From contig DDWS01000067.1 in assembly GCA_002347685.1 (NCBI GenBank), positions 1 through 22,533 on the forward strand: 22,533 bases of DNA, given 5' to 3'. Below are positions 15,224 to 22,533 of this stretch, piece after piece. Position numbers and translations under genes: made by a program. Below the pieces are notes generated by a model. That model was given only the letters and a program-made list of their open reading frames with translations, did no database searches and was not told the origin of the DNA. This DNA comes from Syntrophaceae bacterium UBA2280. GTDB taxonomy: Bacteria; Desulfobacterota; Syntrophia; Syntrophales; Smithellaceae. Numbering within the stretch: position 1 is the stretch's first letter; each line of letters opens with the position of its first letter.

Positions 15224-17749
15224 TTACTTTACCGGGGTCACAGGCGCTTCTTCGCCCCAGACGCGGGCGAGGGTGGCCTGGATCTTTTGCTCGAAGCGGG
15301 TGATCAGTTCGCGGTTGGCGGCCACCAGTGCTTGCTCGGCCTCGATCTCCGCCACTATGGCTTCCTGCGTGGCGAGGGGTGGAAGTGGAATCTTGACCCC
15401 GCGAACGATCTCACTGTTGAGGTTGTTGACCACTCCACCCGTCGCAGCTTGCTCGAACTGTGCGAACACGAATGTTGAGCCGAGGACGTTGTAGAGGAAG
15501 TCCTTATCCAAGCGGTCCGACTGGTCGCGCAGTAGAAGCCAGCCGTCATGGATACAGCCGTCCGTAGCCATGATGTACGGGCGTCCAAAGCTCATGGAAT
15601 TGGAGAGCACGAAATCGCCTGGCTTCACACGGCGCGACTTTGCCCCGCCCGCCGGCGTCACCCGCTCTTTCGTTCTGGTGATGTACTTCCCGCCGACCTC
15701 CGCGTCGCCGATCTTGATCCAATTCACGCCATCGGGCGCGTCGGTGATGAAATCGTGGATTGGCCGAGGCGACGCGCCTCTTTCAATGATGCACAGATCA
15801 CCGATCGCCACCATCGGCCAGTCGGGGTGAATGGGGATGTAGGGGCGGTAGTGGTCGAGGACGGCGCGGGCGCCGTTGATGACTTTCTGGTAGCCCTCGA
15901 TCTCCGCCACGATCTCCTTCTGCACCTCCAGCGGCGGCAGGGGGATTTGGATAGTTTTCAGCGTCCGGAGAACAATGCGTCGTATGGCAACGCCCGTCTT
16001 TTGGTCAATTGCGGTCGAGATGAAGCGGTCCGATGACATCACGCAGTAAAGGTATTCAGGCAGCACCAGACTTGTTTTTGGGGTGATGATTGCCAATGAG
16101 GACAAGACCACGAAATCGCGATCGAAATCCACTATGGCAGTCTTCCCAACGGTTCCGTCTTTTGAGAAAAGCACATCACCCCGCTTTGGCTTGCATCCGT
16201 TTGAGACCAACTGCTGATAGCTTGCCTCGTTGATCTTCTTGCACCCATCAAGGTCAATTCGGCCCTGATCGAGGTCTTTGACGGTCACATAGGGATAGCC
16301 AGAATCAGATGTTTCCGGTGAGAAGTGCGAACCGTCCGTAATCTGAAGACAGACACTGCCCAACTCTGCCATCGGCCAACTTAACGTGGCGCTTGACCCT
16401 TCACGATACCGCTCGCCGCTGAGGTTGTAGTCGCCATTCGCGGCGATCTTTTCTTTCGGCACGATCTGGGCGGTGGACGTGAGGGCGAAGACGGACTCGG
16501 TGGATGCTTTGGAGCGTAGGGCTTGGAGGTAGGCGACGAGTTCTTCCTGTATCTGCGGGAGGTCATTCTTATCGATCGCGCGACGCTGGGCGCCGAGGCC
16601 GAAACCGTCGTTCTCCACTTTGAAGAAGGCGATGGTGTCGCTCTGCCGGGCGAGGGATTTGTCGAGGATGAGGATGCTGGTCTTCACCCCGGAGTAGGGA
16701 TTGAAACAGCCCGCCGGTAGCGACACCACGGCGACGAGGGAGTTTTCGACGAGCATTCTCCGCAGCTCTTTGTAGGCGGTTTGGCTCTGGAAGATGATGC
16801 CCTCGGGTACGATGATTGCGGCACGGCCGGACGGCGTGAGGTGCTCGGCCATGTAGTCCACGAAGAGGACTTCGCTGCGCTTGGCCTGGATGGAGAAGCG
16901 CTTGTGGGGCTTGATGCCGCCTTTGGGGGACATGAAGGGCGGGTTGGCGAGAATCACGTCGGCGAATTCGTTCCAGCGCTCTTCGGAGGTGAGGGTATCG
17001 TATTCGTAGATGTGCGGATCGGTGAAGCCGTGAAGGTACAGGTTCACCAGAGAGAGGCGCACCATATCGGGCGAGATGTCGTAGCCCTTGAAGTTTTTGG
17101 CTAGGCGGCCTTTTTCGTCGGGCGTGAGATTGCTGTGCCCTTTGGCGTCGGTGTTCGTGCGGAGGATGTGCTTGTAAGCGGAGATGAGGAAGCCGGCGGT
17201 GCCGCAGGCGGGGTCGAGAATGGTCTCGTTTTTCTGCGGCGCGACGACCTCGACCATAAAATCAATGATGTGGCGTGGGGTTCGAAACTGCCCGGCATCG
17301 CCCTGACTACCCAGGACGCTGAGGAGATACTCGAAGGCGTCGCCGAGACGTTCACTGTGGTCGTAGCTGAACTCGTCGATAATCTTGAGGAAAGCCTTTA
17401 GCGTCTCGGGGTCTCGGTAAGGCAGGTAGGCGTTCTTGAAGATGTCTCGGAAGAGCGCTGGAATGCCGGGGTTCTCGGGCATCTTGGCAATGCCCTCTCC
17501 GTAGAGGCCGAGCATCTCGTGGCCGCCGAGCGAGGGTGCCATGAGCTTGGCCCAGCCTTAGCGGGCGTAGTCGCCGGTGAAAAACTTGCGCTTGCCACCG
17601 AGTTCCTCGGACTCGGCGTCCATATCGTCCATGAACTTGTAGATCAGTGCGATGGTGATCTGTTCGACCTGGGACTTGGGGTCGGGGACTTTTCCGACGA
17701 GGATGTCACGGGCGGTGTCGATGCGGCGTTTGGTATCGGTGTCGAGCAT
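15224..17749 (-). pseudogene. hsdMS: Fused HsdM-HsdS (type I RM), split by an in-frame stop
   Basis: The frame from ATG 17749 encodes an N6-adenine methyltransferase fused to a specificity subunit, but codon 64 is TAA (17560-17558). Upstream are 63 residues of the HsdM N-terminal helical domain (ending FFTGDYAR). Downstream the same frame runs 772 residues from ATG 17542. In that numbering GQFRTPR is at 84-90, SAM motif DPACGTAGF at 110-118 and catalytic NPPF at 200-203. From about 388 there are two target-recognition domains, each followed by an IPLPPL-x(2)-Q-E/K conserved helix (533-560 and 718-750). The homologous position normally holds tyrosine (DYA-Y/R-Y), so one base change made the stop. 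It follows hsdR by 12 bp. Restart at 17542 could give a partial protein. A sequencing error is possible. Confidence 0.85.
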
Positions 17750-17761
17750 GTGTGAATTCCT

Positions 17762-20305
17762 TTATGCGGCAAATTGATTCAAGGAGACGTAGTCCTTAAT
17801 ATATTCAGGGACGAGCGTGCGGTAAGGCTGAGGCACGGCTCTGAAATCACGGGTAGTGAAAAACGGGTTGGTAGCCAGGTCGGTGAACTGCTTGCTGTCG
17901 ATGATGTCCCGCACCCGATTGCTGGTTACATATGCCTTGAAGTACGTCTTTATAGCCGGGATGGCCGATGGCGGCTCGGGCACGTGGTCTGCGACGAACT
18001 TGGAGAACTCTTCCTCAAGCAGTTCATCCTTGGACTTGAAGCGCGGGATAAGACCGAAGACCTTCTCCAGGATTTCGCGCAGGGTGATGCGGCGGTCCAC
18101 AGCGGCGGCCTTGCGCAGCTTGTCGAGGGTGTAGTACTCCTCGGGCTTGTCGAAGACCTCGCGGTTGACATAGTCGATGACGCGGTCCCACTGCCCGGCT
18201 TCCACGGCAGAAGTGATGGTGTCGTTGGCGCGGATGACGTCTTCAAACTTCTCGAAGAACATGCGGTCGATCTTCATACCCTCGTAACCGATGGTCTCTT
18301 CCTTGACCATTGAGAGGATGTCGGCGCCGAGATGCTCGTAAGTGCCGCTTACGACCACTGGACCTTGGCCGCTGCCCGCTTCGGCGCTGCCCTGGCCTTT
18401 GGAGGGCGGGAGTTTCAGCACTTCGTCGTAGTTGAAGTCCTCCTCAAAGTATTTGCAGTTGGCGAAAAAGTCGAAGAGTTTGAAAGCGTTTTTCACTGGC
18501 TGCTGGACGCCTTCTCTGATGGTGTCGTCGAAAAGCACTTCGCGGAAGTCGTGCTTGCGGGTGCCGCGTCCCTTGATCTGGATAAAGTCAGTCGGGGAAA
18601 AGATAGGACGGAAAAGGCCCAGATTGAGTATGTCGGTGCAGTCGTAGCCAGTGGTCATCATGCCGACGGTAACACAGATGCGTGCCTTGCTGGTCTTGTA
18701 GGAGGGGATGAAGTTACCGGAGCCGAGCAGTTTGTTGTTGCTGAAATTGATGGTGAACTGCTGGGCGTCAGGTATCTGGGAGGTGACCTGCACGGCGAAA
18801 TCGGACTGGTACTTTCCCGGAAACATGCGGTCGGCCATCTGGTTCAGAATCTGAGCCAGTTTGGCGGCGTGGTTCTGACTAACCGCAAAGATGATGGACT
18901 TGCCGATTTCACCACTTACCGGGTCACGCAGGGCGTTCTCCAGGAACGTCTTGCACAGGAGCTGGTTGGTGGCGTCCGCGAAGAATCGCTTCTCGAACTC
19001 GCGTTGCTTGAAGGCCTGCTGCTGATCCTCGCCGGTATCATCGGTGAACGAGACGACGAAACCCTCTTCGGATAGAAGCGTGGTGGTGACCTCGGTGCGC
19101 GCGTCCACCACGGTCGGGTTGATCAGGAAACCCTCTTTCACGCCATCGAGCAGGGTGTAGCGGAAGGTCGGCTGGCTGTTTTCGCAGCCGAAGGTACGGT
19201 ATGTGTCGAGCAACAGGCGACGTTCAGCCTCGCGCGGGTCGCGGGCGCCAGGCGTTGTGCTGTCGAACCGGCGAAGATAGTCGCGCGGCGTGGCTGTAAG
19301 ACCCAACTTGTAACCTATGAAGTAATCGAACACGGCGCGGGCGTTGCCGCCGATGGAGCGATGCGCTTCGTCGGAGATGACGAGATCGAAGTCGGTCGGC
19401 GAGAAGAGCTTCTGGTATTTGTTGTTGACAAGCAGGGATTGCATGGTGGTAACGACAATCTCCGCGCGTCGCCAGTCGTCGCGGGTTTCCTTGTAGATCA
19501 CGGTCTGAAAGTCGGCGGAGAGCACCGCGGCGAAGGTCTTCTTGGCCTGATCCTCAAGCTCCAGGCGATCCACGAGAAACAGGACGCGCCGAACGTTGCC
19601 CGAGCGAAGAAACAGTTTGATCACGGCGGCAGCGGTCAGGGTCTTCCCGGTGCCGGTGGCCATCTCGAACAGGAAACGGTCCTTGCCTTCGCCGACGGCG
19701 GCCTGAAGGCGGTGGATCGCCTTTAGCTGATAGGGACGGAGAAAGCGCAGTTTATTTGCCTGAATGTATGCAGGGCGCTCCATTTCGTTTCGCCAACCGG
19801 CCTCTGATTGGTAGTTCGGGCGCTGCGTGCGGACGATATAGTCCTCGCCGACTGGCTCGTCGATGAGTCGCTTCGGATTGGGTGTGACCTTCTGGTAACC
19901 GATAACGGAGTCCGGCGTAGGAAACGAGGTGATGACGTATGGGTTGCCGCGCTCTAGGTCCCAGAAATAGTGCAGGTTTCCGTTGGAAAGAATGACGAAG
20001 CGACAATTCTGGGACTTGGCATATTTGCGCGCCTGCTCTTTGCCAGTAAGGGGATTCTTGTGCTCGGCTTTGGCTTCGAGGACGATGAGGGGGAAGCCCC
20101 TGGCATCAAGGAGCAGGAAGTCGACAAAGCCCCTGTCAGCCTTTTCAAAGTCCGCACCGAGGGCATCGAGAACGAACGACTGGATGGCAATGGATGGCTC
20201 CAGCCGGATATTGGCAGGGGCGGTACCGTCCGGGAAGAACCGCCAGCCGGCTGCTTCGAGTAGCTTGTTGATCTTGATGCGGGCCGTGGCTTCTTTATCG
20301 GACAT
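17762..20305 (-). CDS. hsdR: Type I restriction endonuclease subunit R (EcoEI-like)
   Basis: HsdR gives the ATP-dependent DNA translocase and nuclease of a type I restriction complex. In 847 residues: an N-terminal PD-(D/E)xK nuclease with D62, then E77 and K79 in VLEAK; the helicase motor with ATGTGKT (216-222), DEAH (312-315), TATP (337-340) and QIKGRGTR (576-583); and a C-terminal helical region that contacts HsdM. I place the start at ATG 20305, with GAGG seven bases upstream; a TTG four codons earlier has no better site. hsdM-S follows after 12 bp. The protein looks complete. If hsdM is really broken, restriction would be inactive or would depend on another methylase, since restriction without modification would be harmful. 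Confidence 0.94.
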   Translation of the reverse strand: MSDKEATARIKINKLLEAAGWRFFPDGTAPANIRLEPSIAIQSFVLDALGADFEKADRGFVDFLLLDARGFPLIVLEAKAEHKNPLTGKEQARKYAKSQNCRFVILSNGNLHYFWDLERGNPYVITSFPTPDSVIGYQKVTPNPKRLIDEPVGEDYIVRTQRPNYQSEAGWRNEMERPAYIQANKLRFLRPYQLKAIHRLQAAVGEGKDRFLFEMATGTGKTLTAAAVIKLFLRSGNVRRVLFLVDRLELEDQAKKTFAAVLSADFQTVIYKETRDDWRRAEIVVTTMQSLLVNNKYQKLFSPTDFDLVISDEAHRSIGGNARAVFDYFIGYKLGLTATPRDYLRRFDSTTPGARDPREAERRLLLDTYRTFGCENSQPTFRYTLLDGVKEGFLINPTVVDARTEVTTTLLSEEGFVVSFTDDTGEDQQQAFKQREFEKRFFADATNQLLCKTFLENALRDPVSGEIGKSIIFAVSQNHAAKLAQILNQMADRMFPGKYQSDFAVQVTSQIPDAQQFTINFSNNKLLGSGNFIPSYKTSKARICVTVGMMTTGYDCTDILNLGLFRPIFSPTDFIQIKGRGTRKHDFREVLFDDTIREGVQQPVKNAFKLFDFFANCKYFEEDFNYDEVLKLPPSKGQGSAEAGSGQGPVVVSGTYEHLGADILSMVKEETIGYEGMKIDRMFFEKFEDVIRANDTITSAVEAGQWDRVIDYVNREVFDKPEEYYTLDKLRKAAAVDRRITLREILEKVFGLIPRFKSKDELLEEEFSKFVADHVPEPPSAIPAIKTYFKAYVTSNRVRDIIDSKQFTDLATNPFFTTRDFRAVPQPYRTLVPEYIKDYVSLNQFAA

Positions 20306-20392
20306 TCGGTTCCTCAATCAGTCTTTTTTCTTCGGCGGAACGAAAAAATAACCAGCGCGCGTCAGCTTGATGGTGATGTCAGTGCGGACAAA

Positions 20393-20938
20393 TTATCGAT
20401 TATCAAGAATATTGTCACGATCAGTATCTAGATTACCTCCAATGTCCTTCTCATCAGCAACCTTGGATTCCTTAAGCATCCTATCGATAATATTTCCTAA
20501 ATGCCTTTGAACACGAAAATGGCATAAACCTCCGATGTATGCGAATATTACTGATGCCTCACCAGTTAGAGATATCGCTGCGCTTCCTGCTGTTGTGCTA
20601 ACACTAATTCCTGTTTTTATAAGCAAGAGAAGAATGACCCCTGTTATTCCGCCACCCACGATCAATGTTAAATAGCCGATAAAATCGAAAAAATGAGGTA
20701 ATAAATTTTTGTCCCTATATACAACTTCTTCGATATCCCTAGACCAGAATTTGGAGCAGTACGTGGTCGACCCTAACAGTCCGACACCATATGACGAAAT
20801 AATCCATCGCGCATATTCGTTTTCAACAAATGCGAGTGCATTTAGATATTGGACACCGAACGAAAGGAAACCACCTATTATGAATCCAGAAAATAATACC
20901 ACGATGATAGGGACATAATACCAATAACTCTTATTCAT
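20393..20938 (-). CDS. Uncharacterised membrane protein upstream of hsdR
   Basis: This 181-residue protein is not recognised. It has about four hydrophobic segments (roughly residues 8-31, 45-60, 85-108 and 125-142). A charged, likely cytoplasmic tail of about 35 residues follows, rich in D, E, K and N. The start is clear, with AAGGAG eight bases before the ATG. It is AT-rich, unlike the GC-rich hsd genes next to it. It lies 87 bp upstream of hsdR on the same strand, so it may be transcribed with the restriction operon, but a promoter in the gap cannot be excluded. A membrane-linked defence function is possible, but no family motif supports it. Confidence 0.75.
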   Translation of the reverse strand: MNKSYWYYVPIIVVLFSGFIIGGFLSFGVQYLNALAFVENEYARWIISSYGVGLLGSTTYCSKFWSRDIEEVVYRDKNLLPHFFDFIGYLTLIVGGGITGVILLLLIKTGISVSTTAGSAAISLTGEASVIFAYIGGLCHFRVQRHLGNIIDRMLKESKVADEKDIGGNLDTDRDNILDNR

Positions 20939-21390
20939 TTATGTCTCCTTGGTTGGCTTTCCGCGATTTTTCGCTTGCAATCCTAGACTACTCTGGACAG
21001 AAAGAAAAGTGAAATATCTTTATAAAACATGTTTTGAAACAGTGTATATTCTCAGGAGCTGACGACGTCGCTCTTTCAAATCGCTGCGCATTTCTTCCAC
21101 TGTTGCGTTCGACATTGACGGCTTATCGGAAAACCTACCGTATTGCTTTGGGCGCCCGGAATCTTTGTACCTGGTTGCCTTGCCCCAAGGCGCAATGTTC
21201 CATGCTTCCACAGAACCTGGCGCTTTACGCAAGGGTCCTTACGCCTTGGGGACATAAAACATTACGTTTAAGCCAACGCAGTAATGAGCATATGCTCAAT
21301 ATGACTCGCGATATTTACGCATATTATTTCTTTCACAATGGCTGAGCAGTTGGATCGATAAGTGTTACTAACGGTGTTATGCTATTTTAA
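20939..21390. other. Intergenic stretch, no convincing gene
   Basis: About 450 bp between the membrane protein gene and the right-end repeats. A 70-codon leftward frame (21232-21020) starts with TTG after AAGGA at only 3-base spacing; it is basic and polar, with no recognisable domain. An overlapping rightward frame has no ribosome binding site. I see no RNA gene here. Confidence 0.35.
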
Positions 21391-21394
21391 TATC

Positions 21395-21437
21395 AGACGG
21401 CTTTTTAGACGGCTTTTGGTTCCCATAAACGGCTTTA
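21395..21437. repeat. Triple GACGGCTTTT arm-type sites at the right end
   Basis: AGACGGCTTTT at 21395-21405 and 21407-21417 and AAACGGCTTTA at 21427-21437 lie about 50-90 bp inside the right attachment repeat. The 12-mer AGACGGCTTTTT also occurs at 2691-2702 beside the left repeat, in the same orientation. This is the pattern expected of integrase arm-binding sites on both ends of one element. Confidence 0.55.
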
Positions 21438-21483
21438 AATGACCTTAAAAGCATGTAAAATCAGGTGGAATACGCTCTTAATC

Positions 21484-21529
21484 GGCCTCTCACGCCGGAA
21501 ACCGGGGTTAAAGTCCCTGTGGGCTGCCA
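21484..21529 (+). repeat. tRNA-Glu 3'-half remnant, right attachment repeat
   Basis: This 46-bp stretch repeats 2566-2612 in direct orientation. The first 26 bp are identical, then there are three substitutions and one lost base toward the CCA end. No tRNA 5' half lies to its left. It has diverged from a working tRNA (TTAAAGT loop, GTGGGCTGCCA end), as expected of an old, unselected att remnant. Confidence 0.75.
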
Positions 21530-21572
21530 AAAAATTCAATTACTTACAGGTTCATATAACCCGAATTTGTGT

Positions 21573-21595
21573 TTGTGTGTCCCGTTGAGTGTCCC
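21573..21595. repeat. Period-12 repeat TTGTGTGTCCC / TTGAGTGTCCC
   Basis: Two near-identical 11-mers at 21573-21583 and 21585-21595 lie just right of the right attachment repeat. The layout resembles integrase arm sites, but the motif differs from the other sets. They may belong to a further, mostly lost element. Confidence 0.35.
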
Positions 21596-21679
21596 TTTCA
21601 TAACTTCTACCCTCATCGGTCAAACTGATTGAAGAGGCAATAGGTGGGTTTTTTTCGATTTTGTTACAGGATCGGAAAT

Positions 21680-22147
21680 TCAATCGGGGCGGGAATACGT
21701 ATAGAGTTGATAGGATTGATTGTAGTGGTTCCAACTGCGCATCTTGTCCCGTACAGGATCCAGATTTGTCCTGACAAGTTTCAGGGACTGCTTTGCAGCA
21801 ATCAGAAACTTCATGTGATGCCTGTACATGTCGTTGATGTTGGCGGCACTGAAGAAACCACGGTCCAGGACCACCTTGATCTTCTCATACCCCATGGTGT
21901 TCATGTCATCCAGCAGTTTCCTCAGGGTTTTCACGTCGGGTATGTTTCCCGCCAGTTTGCGGTAATAAAAAGGCAAGCGGGACTGCTGACCGAATAACAG
22001 GCTTAGATTGATCTGCGCCAGATGCTCATGATCTTTGTTCCCTGCCGTAGCGGACCTGTCTGAGGCATTTTGAATAACTCGAGACAGACGTGCTGTCACC
22101 GGGAACTCATGATATACTCGTCTGACCAGACTTCCAAGCACACCATT
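21680..22147 (-). pseudogene. IS1634/IS4-type DDE transposase remnant
   Basis: About 153 codons encode the middle of an IS1634-like transposase. DHEHLAQINLSLLFG, LPFYYRKLAGNIPDVKTL and KIKVVLDRGFFSAANI, with the D-R-G-F signature, are visible. An upstream in-frame stop lies at 22150. The frame ends at 21680 after NHYNQSYQLYTY. Both the N-terminal and the C-terminal parts of a transposase normally over 450 residues long are missing. No inverted repeats of an intact insertion sequence are seen. It is a decayed remnant between the right attachment repeat and the tRNA genes. Confidence 0.8.
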
Positions 22148-22199
22148 TCAAGTCGTTCTATTAGCCTTAAATCATGTTTTTGGTAGGTAAAAATCTTAA

Positions 22200-22219
22200 G
22201 TGGGGAGAAAGTGGGGAGA
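22200..22219. repeat. Tandem GTGGGGAGA sites near tRNA-Leu
   Basis: GTGGGGAGA occurs at 22200-22208 and 22211-22219 (period 11), about 70 bp from the 3' end of tRNA-Leu. It has the same style as the other short direct repeats near tRNA ends here. It could be an arm-site relic of an element once inserted at tRNA-Leu. Confidence 0.3.
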
Positions 22220-22234
22220 GAAAGAGGCGTAATG

Positions 22235-22272
22235 AAAAAACAAACGGGCTTTCATTTAAATAAAAAGCCCGT
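22235..22272 (-). terminator. Rho-independent terminator of tRNA-Leu
   Basis: ACGGGCTTT (22244-22252) pairs with AAAGCCCGT (22264-22272). On the minus strand the stem is followed by TTGTTTTTT. It lies 19 bp after the CCA of the tRNA gene. Confidence 0.8.
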
Positions 22273-22290
22273 AAGTATTTGTTTTTATTT

Positions 22291-22377
22291 TGGTGCCGGA
22301 GCTCGGAATCGAACCGAGATGCCCTTGCGAGCGGGGGATTTTGAGTCCCCTGCGTCTACCAGTTTCACCACTCCGGC
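22291..22377 (-). tRNA. tRNA-Leu(CAA)
   Basis: This complete 87-nt class II tRNA has the acceptor stem GCCGGAG/CTCCGGC and an encoded CCA. The anticodon stem-loop is GGGGA-CTCAAAA-TCCCC with anticodon CAA, which reads TTG. It has a long variable arm (CGCTCGCAAGGGCA) and the T loop TTCGATT. The D arm contains GTGGTGAAACTGGTAGAC. A strong promoter and a terminator bracket it. Confidence 0.95.
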
Positions 22378-22386
22378 ACGGGCGCG

Positions 22387-22414
22387 ATTATATAGACGGA
22401 GAACAAAATGTCAA
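22387..22414 (-). promoter_or_regulatory. Promoter of tRNA-Leu
   Basis: On the minus strand, TTGACA (22414-22409) and TATAAT (22392-22387) are both consensus, with 16-bp spacing. They lie about 10 bp before the tRNA 5' end. Confidence 0.85.
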
Positions 22415-22425
22415 GCTAAAAACTG

Positions 22426-22454
22426 TTGACAATCAACAAATGCCCATGTTAAAG
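22426..22454 (+). promoter_or_regulatory. Likely promoter of tRNA-Ala
   Basis: A consensus TTGACA at 22426-22431 is followed after 17 bp by TTAAAG (22449-22454). The pair lies about 30 bp before the tRNA-Ala start. It is divergent from the tRNA-Leu promoter, with the two -35 boxes 11 bp apart. Confidence 0.6.
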
Positions 22455-22484
22455 GAGCCACTCGATTCAGAAAAAGCCTTGCTT

Positions 22485-22533
22485 GGGGGTGTAGCTCAGC
22501 TGGGAGAGCATCTGCCTTGCACGCAGAGGGTCA
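22485..22533 (+). tRNA. tRNA-Ala(TGC), cut by the window end
   Basis: The first 49 nt of tRNA-Ala are present: acceptor GGGGGTG, D arm GCTCAGCTGGGAGAGC and anticodon stem-loop TCTGC-CTTGCAC-GCAGA with anticodon TGC. The T arm and 3' end lie beyond the window. In many bacteria this tRNA sits in rRNA spacers, but here it has its own promoter. Confidence 0.92.

Noticed and set aside
18332..19075. 247-codon rightward open frame
   Set aside because: It lies wholly antisense to hsdR, whose motifs are intact; it is a by-product of the high GC there. The same applies to 17774-18313 and 15548-16036.
22211..22429. 72-codon rightward frame over tRNA-Leu
   Set aside because: It reads through the tRNA gene and its terminator on the opposite strand.

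Overview
The window reads as an accessory region from a Gram-negative anaerobe-like bacterium. A Desulfobacterota/Deltaproteobacteria relative is my best guess. The basis is a c-di-AMP riboswitch upstream of kdp, an island replication module whose ATPase has an S-K-x-R-K-S loop, and moderate GC with AGGAGG-type ribosome binding sites. The lineage is inference only.

Layout. (1) 1-2565 is the right-hand part of one accessory segment. It has facing sets of IS21-like end repeats (95-223), then a leftward abiEi-abiEii pair (2175 to 412), a type IV toxin-antitoxin/abortive-infection module. Two long perfect palindromes with the same core lie upstream of that pair. (2) 2566-21529 looks like an integrated element of about 18.9 kb bounded by direct repeats of the 3' half of a tRNA-Glu(CTC) gene. 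Just inside the left repeat lie, all leftward, a tyrosine integrase, an overlapping HTH excisionase-like gene, a RecA-like RepA-type ATPase, an AEP-like primase and a 60-residue protein. The cargo is a rightward kdpABC operon followed by a kinase-less kdpD (8015-14409), led by a c-di-AMP (ydaO/yuaA) riboswitch plus terminator, and a leftward type I restriction-modification operon (hsdR, then fused hsdM-hsdS broken by one in-frame stop). The hsd operon is preceded by an unidentified membrane protein gene. Copies of a ~100-bp dispersed repeat flank the kdp block. (3) 21530-22533 holds relics (short direct repeats, a decayed IS1634/IS4-type transposase fragment), then intact tRNA-Leu(CAA) on the minus strand and the first part of tRNA-Ala(TGC) on the plus strand, driven by divergent promoters.

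How it may work together. Neither tRNA-Glu repeat has a tRNA 5' half next to it, and each repeat is preceded on its left by short direct repeats like integrase arm sites. This fits a tandem array of elements stacked at one tRNA-Glu gene lying left of the window. AGACGGCTTTTT-type sites occur both beside the integrase and just inside the right repeat, which ties the two ends to one integrase. In the kdp block, control appears to have moved from a KdpD/KdpE two-component system to the riboswitch. No kdpE is present, and KdpD keeps only its sensor, USP-like, membrane and GAF parts.

I see no CRISPR array. The least explained parts are the twin 47-bp palindromes upstream of abiE, the GC-rich gene-free stretch 14622-15119 with its three hairpins to 15196, the dispersed repeats, and the membrane protein beside the restriction genes.
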